A stretch of DNA of 64,000 bases. Source: Liolophura sinensis (lineage: Eukaryota > Mollusca > Polyplacophora > Chitonida > Chitonidae). Shown here in pieces: positions 12,025 to 21,000 of the stretch. Where the stretch lies: the NCBI RefSeq assembly GCF_032854445.1, contig NC_088303.1:23229265-23293264 (forward strand), in the 5' to 3' direction. Both the position numbers and the translations under genes were made by a program. The notes under the pieces were generated by a model. The model had not been told where the DNA came from, did no database searches, and was given only the letters and a program-made list of their open reading frames with translations. How positions within the stretch are numbered: position 1 is the first letter of the stretch; the number at the start of each line of letters is the position of its first letter.

Positions 12025-15000
12025 AGCTCTCTTACATACCTAGGGTTTGAGACAAAAACACCAAACGAATGCTGTGTGTGTAAAGTCAGTTCACATTGTG
12101 TTTGGGCACACATATATGTGTTGTGGGTTTTCCCAGGTCATGTGTTTCCCCTGGGCTCTGTCCGGTTTCCTCCCATCATAATGCTGGCTGCCGTTATATA
12201 AGTGAAATATTCTTGGGAAATTACCAGTTCTAGGGTGAACATTTTCATTTTGCATGGAGAGAGCTAAATCTGAAGGAAATAAACTCCATAAATGATAAAT
12301 GATACAGAGTACACCTTGGTGGTTTTCAGGTTCTTATTCCTGTGTTTGCTCTGGGAAGGGCTCAGGAGTTGTGTATTTTACTGGAGTCTTACTGGGAGAG
12401 AATGAATCTCAAAGTCCCTATATACTTCTCACTTGGCTTGACTGAAAAGGTGAGTAATTTTTTGTCTTGGTTTTTCAGAAGCATATTTTTATCATAATTA
12501 GAAATAATGGAGTGCATCATGTCTGTGTGCTTAAGATCCTTGTTAGCCAGAAACCACATGGCATGCCTACTACCAGTATGACTAAGGTTCTTGTTAGCTG
12601 GAAACCATGTGGCATGCCTATTACCAGTATGACTAAGGTTCTTGTTAGCTGGAAACCATGTGGCATGCCTATTACCAGTATGACTAAGATCCTTGTTAGC
12701 TGGAAACCACGTGGCATGCCTACTACCAGTATGACTAAGATCCTTGTTAGCTGGAAACCACTTGGCATGCCTACTACCAGTATGACCAAGATCCTTGTTA
12801 GCTGGAAACCACATGGCATGCCTACTACTAGTATGACAAAGATCCTTGTTAGCTGAAAACCACATGGCATGCCTACTACCAGTATGACTAAGATCCTTGT
12901 TAGCCAGAAACCACATGGCATGCCTACTACCAGTATGACTAAGATTCTTGTTAGTTGAAGACCATGTGGCATGCCTACTACCAGTATGACTAAGATCCTT
13001 GTTAGCTGGAGACCATGTGGCATGCCTACTACCAGTATGACTAAGATCCTTGTTAGCTGAAAACCACATGGCATGCCTACTACCAGTATGACTAAGATCC
13101 TTGTTAGCTGAAAACCACATGGCATGCCTACTACCAGTATGACTAAGATTCTTGTTAGCTGGAAACCATGTGGCATGCCTATTACCAGTATGACTAAGAT
13201 CCTTGTTAGCTGGAAACCACAACCTACTACCAGTATGACATCCATATATGTGTTGAATTGATTGAATTTCAACCATTTTCAGGCAATGAGCTTCTGATTA
13301 CCCACAGTCATAGCATTGTAGACATTAATATGATATTAGGTACACGTTAGTTCACCTGAATAACTCATCTTTAACACATTTGTCAGGTCCATTTATGATA
13401 ACAGTTAATTTGGAGAAGTCTATGATGTGTTTTAATGTATTATGGTTGTAAGAAAATGTGCTTAGCTTAATCTTCCTGCTATGGGGAGATCAGAAAAAGC
13501 TGACCATCTTGTGAAAATATACTTTCATTTGCCGGTTTGATTTTGCTTCTCCTGTAATAAAACAAACTGTTGTTGTCTAATTCAAAAATTTACGTGGACT
13601 TCACTAAATAATGTGGCTGCATGATTAATGTGGTTGTAAGTTTTGAGCCTTAAAGTTTGACCCTTAAAGTCAAGTAGGCCTAACTTGCTTTTTATTTTTT
13701 GTCTTCAGGCCAATCATTACTATAAACTGTTTATCACATGGACTAGTCAGAAGATCAAAAAGACATTTGTGCAGAGGAACATGTTTGAGTTCAACCACAT
13801 ACGGGTGAGTTTATTTAGAGGAACATGTTTGAGTTCAACCACATATGGCTGAGTTTGTTCATAAGAACATGTTTGAGTACAACCACATGTGGGTGAGTTT
13901 GTGTAGAGGAACATGTTTGAGTTCAACCACATCCAAGTGAGTTTGTGTAGAGGAACATGTTTGAGTTCAACCACATATGGCTGAGTTTGTTCATAAGAAC
14001 ATGTTTGAGTACAACCACATGTGGGTGAGTTTGTGTAGAGGAACATGTTTGAGTTCAACCACATGTGGGTGAGTTTGTGTAGAGGAACATGTTTGAGTTC
14101 AACCACATATGGCTGAGTTTGTTCATAAGAACATGTTTGAGTTCAACCACATGTGGGTGAGTTTGTGTAGAGGAACATGTTTGAGTTCAACCACATGTGG
14201 GTGAGTTTGTGTAGAGGAACATGTTTGAGTTCAACCACATATGGCTGAGTTTGTTCATAAGAACATGTTTGAGTTCAACCACATGTGGGTGAGTTTGTGT
14301 AGAGGAACATGTTTGAGTTCAACCACATCCAAGTGAGTTTGTGTAGAGGAACATGTTTGAGTTCAACCACATATGGCTGAGTTTGTTCATAAGAACATGT
14401 TTGAGTTCAACCACATGTGGGTGAGTTTGTGTAGCGGAACATGTTTGAGTTCAACCACATCTAAGTGAGTTTGTTCAGAGGAGCATGCTTGAGTTCAACC
14501 TCACCTGGATGAGTATGCGTTGAGGGACATGTTTGAGTTCAACCATACATGGGTGAGTTGGATCAGAGGAACATGTTTGAGTTCATGTTTGAGTGACAGC
14601 TTGTCAATTACTGTGTTATCTTTGAACTGTTTCTAATATATTGATGACTAATGTGATTTTGTGATTTGTGTTTTTGATGGAAAAAATCACCAACTTCCCT
14701 TAAAATTTTTTAAGATATACATATACATGGTACAAGTGGTATAAGTTATACAACAATTTCAAATCCAATCTGTTCATTTAATAATCTTCATCATTAAACA
14801 TGAAGATTAGCCAGAAGTGTTGTATGTTAGGTCACATATTTTTTGTAAGGTTTTGGTTGTTCTAGGTTAGTTTATGGAACATTCCTTTTCAAAAACATTG
14901 GGAAAAACATTGAGCCAAGTATTTGTATATTTGTTAGGCTTTTGACAAGGCTTACATCGACAACCCTGGTCCGATGGTTGTTTTTGCCACGCCTGGAATG

Positions 15001-18000
15001 TTGCATGCTGGTCTGTCGTTACAAATCTTCAAAAAGTGGGCTCCAAATGAAAACAATATGGTGAGTAAATACACAAAGGCACTGATTGTGACTGCACTGA
15101 TTTCATTTAGATTTCCACAGCGCAGAGGTATTTGGGTGACAAAAGTTGCAGAATATTTAATGAATTTTATCTGAAAGCAGTTGTGGCTTGTAACTTTTGT
15201 GAATAGTGTTGATGTTTTAGGTTTCGTAATTCTTGTATAAGATAAACCATAGGCAAATAGGACATGACTAACTGTCTCCTTTTTTTCAAGGTAATTATGC
15301 CAGGATACTGTGTAGCGGGTACAATTGGACACAAGATTCTGAATGGTATGCGCAGGCTAGAGATGGAAAATAAGCAGACGGTATGTGAAAATTTTTGTTT
15401 TTATGTTTGACTGTTGTCTAACACCACACTCAGAAATGTTCCTCCTATACATATCTGATGGCAGTCAGCTTTATGAGTGGAGATGTGGTACCCACACTAC
15501 ACATCACGATATGGAATATTTCTTTTTTTTTATGCATTTGTGCTCAGTTGGTGGAGAAAGTTGTTTTCATTGTGTTTTAAAGAAAGAATTTGACATGTAT
15601 TTCAGAATTGCATCATGTATGGGGTTCTTATTGCATGAAGGTAATAAATCTGACAAAGTAATGTGGGGAAAAATCACTTCCTGTGATGCAGGTGTCATAT
15701 ATGTATTTCAGATTTTAATATTAAACAACAGATGCATAAGTACCAACTAATGAAGTACTACCTTTAATACACCATTCATATGTAGCTGACCCCTGAGGAG
15801 ATTGTATGCCTACCTAACAAAATTTTGTGCCTGCAAACATTTGCCTTTGATATCTTTGAAAAGGATTCTGCACTATTTTCAATTCTATTCACTCTACTTT
15901 GTTGGAGAAAGATTTATACACTCTTTCTGTAGAGTTCAGAAAATCAAATACAACACTGAAAAACCTGTGTGACAACATCATTCTGATATTGTCAGTTTGC
16001 TGTGGCCATACATGGGAAGTTCTTCCAGCAACCTGCTGGTGGTCGTGGGTTTCCCCGTGCTCTGCTCGGTTTCCTCCCAACATAATTCTGGTTGCCGTCG
16101 TATAAGTGAAATATTCTTAAGCACAGCGTAAAACACCAATCAAATGAATAGATAAATATATCAATCAATTTGCTGTATTTCAGCTTGAGGTGAAACTGTC
16201 GGTACAGTACATGTCGTTCAGCGCGCATGCAGATGCTAAGGGAATCATGCAGTTGATTTCTCAGTGTGAACCCAGGAATGTGTTACTCGTTCATGGGGAA
16301 GCTGCCAAGATGGACTTCCTCAAAACAAAAATACAACAAGAGTTTGGTGAGGATTTATTCTTTATATTGGTACATGTAGGATTAAAAATTAATATAATAT
16401 AATATCGTAAGAGAATGTTATGACTTTGAAATTAGGCCCGTGGAAGGCATCTTTGAGACACTAAAATTTTCAAAAATTCCACATTTGACTTGCTTATTTT
16501 ATGTGTAACACAAGTTTCTCCATTTCAGCCTTTGTGCTCTTCTGTCAACATTTTACAGATGTGTTGTAATTCATCAGTCAAATAAAAAATATAATATAAT
16601 CAGTATGATTAATGAAAGGAGTGTTGCACTTATCGTCATGATGTTCTTGTGTTGCCTTGGTAGGAATTGACTGTTTCAAACCAGCCAATGGAGAAACAGT
16701 CTCCATAGCAACCCAACACAACATCCCTGTAGATATATCACTGAGTTTGTTGAAGAGAGAAGCTGCAGCTGCAGGTATGTGGCAAAACATAATTCAGTAT
16801 TTTCCAGAATTGAATTTCTTATTCAGTAGGACTTTTACAGATACTGTTAGCATGGTTTAAAAACTGGAAATGAGAGTACAGATGGTCGTAAATTCCGTTG
16901 CCATTGTGTGGAACAGAAAGCCTGAATGATTTTCAGTTTTTGTTACGACAATATGTACTAGTAAAAGCCAATAAACCTGTTACTTTTCATGTGGTCCTGA
17001 TTTCACAAAATGTCATTCATTTCATTGCTTAATTGCTAAAGTTGATATTTCTTTTGGTTCAGAGTCTTATGTCCAACATGGAGTGTTTCTTGATAAACTT
17101 AAGTCAAACACTTTGTAAATATAGTGTTAAGTTACATTTGCTTAAGCATGTTAAACAGAAGAATGTAAAAGTTTCGTGAAACCAGCCTTAAAGGAGAAGA
17201 AAACTTAAAAAACATGACACTATATGCTGAAAAGAGCACATTTTTTTCTCTCTGGTGGTGCCTGCTGCATAATTTTGCGATTTTTTCTTGCCATACATGT
17301 AAAGCCTGAAAACTGCAAAGCTGGCATAAATCGCCGAGTCCTTCGCATCTTCCATCTTTAATACCCTGTAATTTATGCTGAGGTGTGTTGCCTCTCAGCC
17401 AATGAGAGTCCTTAAAACTGCCTGCTTGTTTGTGTAAACGTGGAACCTACATCCAACATTCCGGTTTCCTGATCGTCAAGCGGAAAACAAACTGTACTGT
17501 TCACTACCTTCTAGGAAGAAGAGTTCTGCCGGAAATGTATGAACTGCACTTCGGCGGTTTCCAATGGCATTTCTCCTCCTAACACAGAAAACTTCAGGAC
17601 TAGTTCTTATGCAAAGTGGAGTCGCCCACAGCAGATTTTGGCGCGGACTTTATATATAATTTATCAACTTGAGGTACATATTAGAATTTTTTTATGACAT
17701 GCACCTGCGAGGCAAAGCATACTCTTTCAACGGTGTTTGCTTGATATTTAAATTTTCTTCTCCTTTAAATCTTTGTACTTATGTCCTAATGATGTTTTGA
17801 AGACTCCTCAACTGAGCAATGGTTTATAAGCACAACAAGTTTTAAAACAAAGGAAACGTCAGTTTGAAAATCTGTCCTGGAAACAGATCATTAATGTAGC
17901 ATTGATTACTTTGTCCTTTCAACAAATATTCCTGTGTCTCTTATCATTTTCTACAGCACTGGTTCCACCAGACCCAAAGAAACCCAGAATTCTGCATGGA

Positions 18001-21000
18001 GCTCTTCTCATGAAGGGAAATGTAGGTTTGGATTCTGATACATGTACTTGATAGTTTTTACATTTTAAAGAACTTTTAACTTTTAAAGAAGTTTTATTTC
18101 AATTGACCATTTCTGTACATTGTATGTGAGTCGTACAGTGTATGTGGAAGAGTAAATGTGACATGTTTCCTTGTGTAGTAGAATTATATAACCAATTCAT
18201 TACATGGGGAGAACATTTGTGAGATTTCATGTGTGCCTGACCGAGTTCATGGGCTCTTAAGATTATGCGGAAACACCACTGTCACCAGCTTACGAGGACC
18301 AATCACCTAACAATAACGCCGATTGACATCACATGATTGGCTAGACTAGGCTGGTAACGCTGGTGTTTCCGTATAATCGTAAGTGCCCCATATGTCTGTA
18401 AAGTTCAAATTCTGATGATCAGTTAAACTGTGTTGTTGGTTCTGATAGAAGTGGTGCTGAGTGTAAAAGTGGCTGCTCAAGAGTTGTGAACAGAGGTTTT
18501 TGCACAGGTGTGGTTCTTGCACAGGTGTGGTTCTTGCACAGGTGTGGTTCTTGCACAGGTGTGCTATTCCCAAAAATGGGATATTTCAGTTGCTGTTGAT
18601 ATATCTTGAAAAGATAATTATATGAATCATTGTGAATGAATAAGAAATAGAGAGATGAACACGAATACATGTTCTCAATGATGTCAGGATAATAAAATAC
18701 ATGTTCTCAATGATGTCAGGATAATACCATCCAGGTGTTTGAATGACATGCATATGAATCTGAATGGCATGCCTTTTTCGAAATTTGCATTCACACTTGT
18801 CAGGCAGCTTTCATACATTTGAATGATTGGGGTATGGACAGTCACCCCCTCATCCCCACCACCCCGGACGTATTTGACCCCCCTGGGCTATTCATTACAA
18901 GACACCCCACTTAGAAGATCATGTTTATATTTCCCACTGATCGTATATACAAGTAGATATATAGGGAGGGGGAAAAATGTCCAGGAGGGGAAAATGTCCA
19001 GGAGGGAAAAATGTCCCAGAGGGGAAAATGTCCGAAAGGAAATGTCCGAAAGGGAAAATGTGCGTGGGAGAAAATGTCCTACAGTTGAATGATCAGGTCA
19101 TAACATATAGTTTTCTTCATCAGATGTAGTTCATGGTGTCCTTGTTAATAGGGGCATTAATTTATCAAATTATAAATGTTAAATATTGGGGGCCTCCGTG
19201 GCTCATTTGGTTAGCGCGCTAGCATAGCGTAATGACACGGTAGTCTCTCACCAATGAAGTCACTGTGAGTTCAAGTCCAGCTCATGCTGGCTTCCTCTCT
19301 GGCCGTATGTGGGAAGGTCTGCCAGTAACCTGCGAATGATCATGAGTTTTCTCTCGGGCTCTGCCCAGTTTCCTCACACCATAATGCTGGCCGCCATCGT
19401 ATAAGTGAAATATTCTTGAGTACGGCGTTAAACACCAATCAAATAAATAAAAGAAATACATATTAAATATTAATACGGCCGTATGTGGGAAAGTCTGCCA
19501 GAAACCTGCAGATGGTCGTGGGTATACCCTGAGCTCTGCCAGGTTCCCTCTCACCATATTGCTAGCTGCCATCATATGAAATACATATATTCTTGAGTGT
19601 GGCATAAACCACCAATCGAATAAATAAATTAATAAATGTTATCACCTGGGGATCATTTGTATAGAATATCTTATACATTTTCTGAATAATATATAACAGC
19701 TGATTTGCAAGTTTTTGAAGCATTATAAAATATATTCTAGAAACTGAAGAAGTGTTGACTGTTTAAAGATGATGTGTCTTGTTTTAGAAGCTACAGCTGG
19801 TAGAGCCTGCGTCTGCCATGAGAGAGCTGGGAATAGATGAGCACCATATCCGCTTTACCTCCACTGTGTCCATAGAAGATGATGGTCCACCCTCCAATAC
19901 TGCAGACAAGATATACCAGATGGTCAAGAGGTAGGTACAAAAGTCCACATATCATGTACCTAAGTGTAATACCCACCACATACACAGCATCATTCTGATA
20001 GTTTTTTTGTATCAGCGGCTGATTCCACAAAGCCTTTTCTGACTTAAGTCAAATTTAAAATTAAACTTTTTGGTACTGTAAGGTGAAATTTGTACATATT
20101 TGTCTAAAGATAACATTGATGAAGTGCACAAAATTTTCATGTCTAAGGAGGAAAAAATAAGCTTTGAGGCCATACTTCAAAGTTTGATAGTCAGAAATGG
20201 CTTTCTGGAATCGACCTCAGATTCTTGTGCTTGCAGACTACTTCCAAGTGTTTTATTGTGTGTAAGCACTTTCTACAGGGGAAACTTCCATTGTTCGTTG
20301 TTCTACAGGAATGCCACGTATATGTAGGATACAATGATGCCACGACAGACGTCTGCTATATATGTGCAGTGAAATATATGTGAAAGGTTAAAAACAAAAA
20401 CAAACAAACTTGTTTTTGGTGACATTTATGCTTATTTGATTTTATCAAGTCCTTTTGTAAAATTCTAGAATACCCTGTTCATGTTAAAAACATTGGACCC
20501 CTTGGAGTCCCACATCAAATATCCTGAATTAATTATTTGTAACTTAATAAACAAGAAACAAAGTTACTCTTGATTCACCTGCTGTGTGTAAATGTAGTAG
20601 CTTTACACGTATATAGATACTGCTGAGTTCATCCAAAGCCCTAATGTAATTTAAAAAATAATGCACTCTAACAGTTGAATTTTACTTAAAGTTGTATTTA
20701 TTCACTAATGGAAATAAAAACATTCAGAGTTTAAAAAACGTAGATCCAACCACAAAAATGGCGCATCCAAAGCCTGAAATACAGAAGAGTCTAACGAAGC
20801 AAATTAATCCAGTACACTGGCATGGTCTGCCCTCACTTGGTCTGCCCTCACATGGTCTGCCCTCACTTGGTCTGCCCTCACATGGTCTGCCCTCACTTGG
20901 TCTGCCCTCACATGGTCTACCCTCACATGGTTTGCCCTCATTTGGTCTGCCCTCACATGGTCTGCCCTCACATGGTCTGCCCTCACATGGTCTGCCCTCA

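Noticed and set aside
12389-13276. 295- and 251-codon frames
   Set aside because: They are translations of the 51-bp minisatellite in INTS11 intron 9.
13771-14610. CRISPR-like array
   Set aside because: Units are contiguous without unique spacers, and this is animal DNA; it is a minisatellite.
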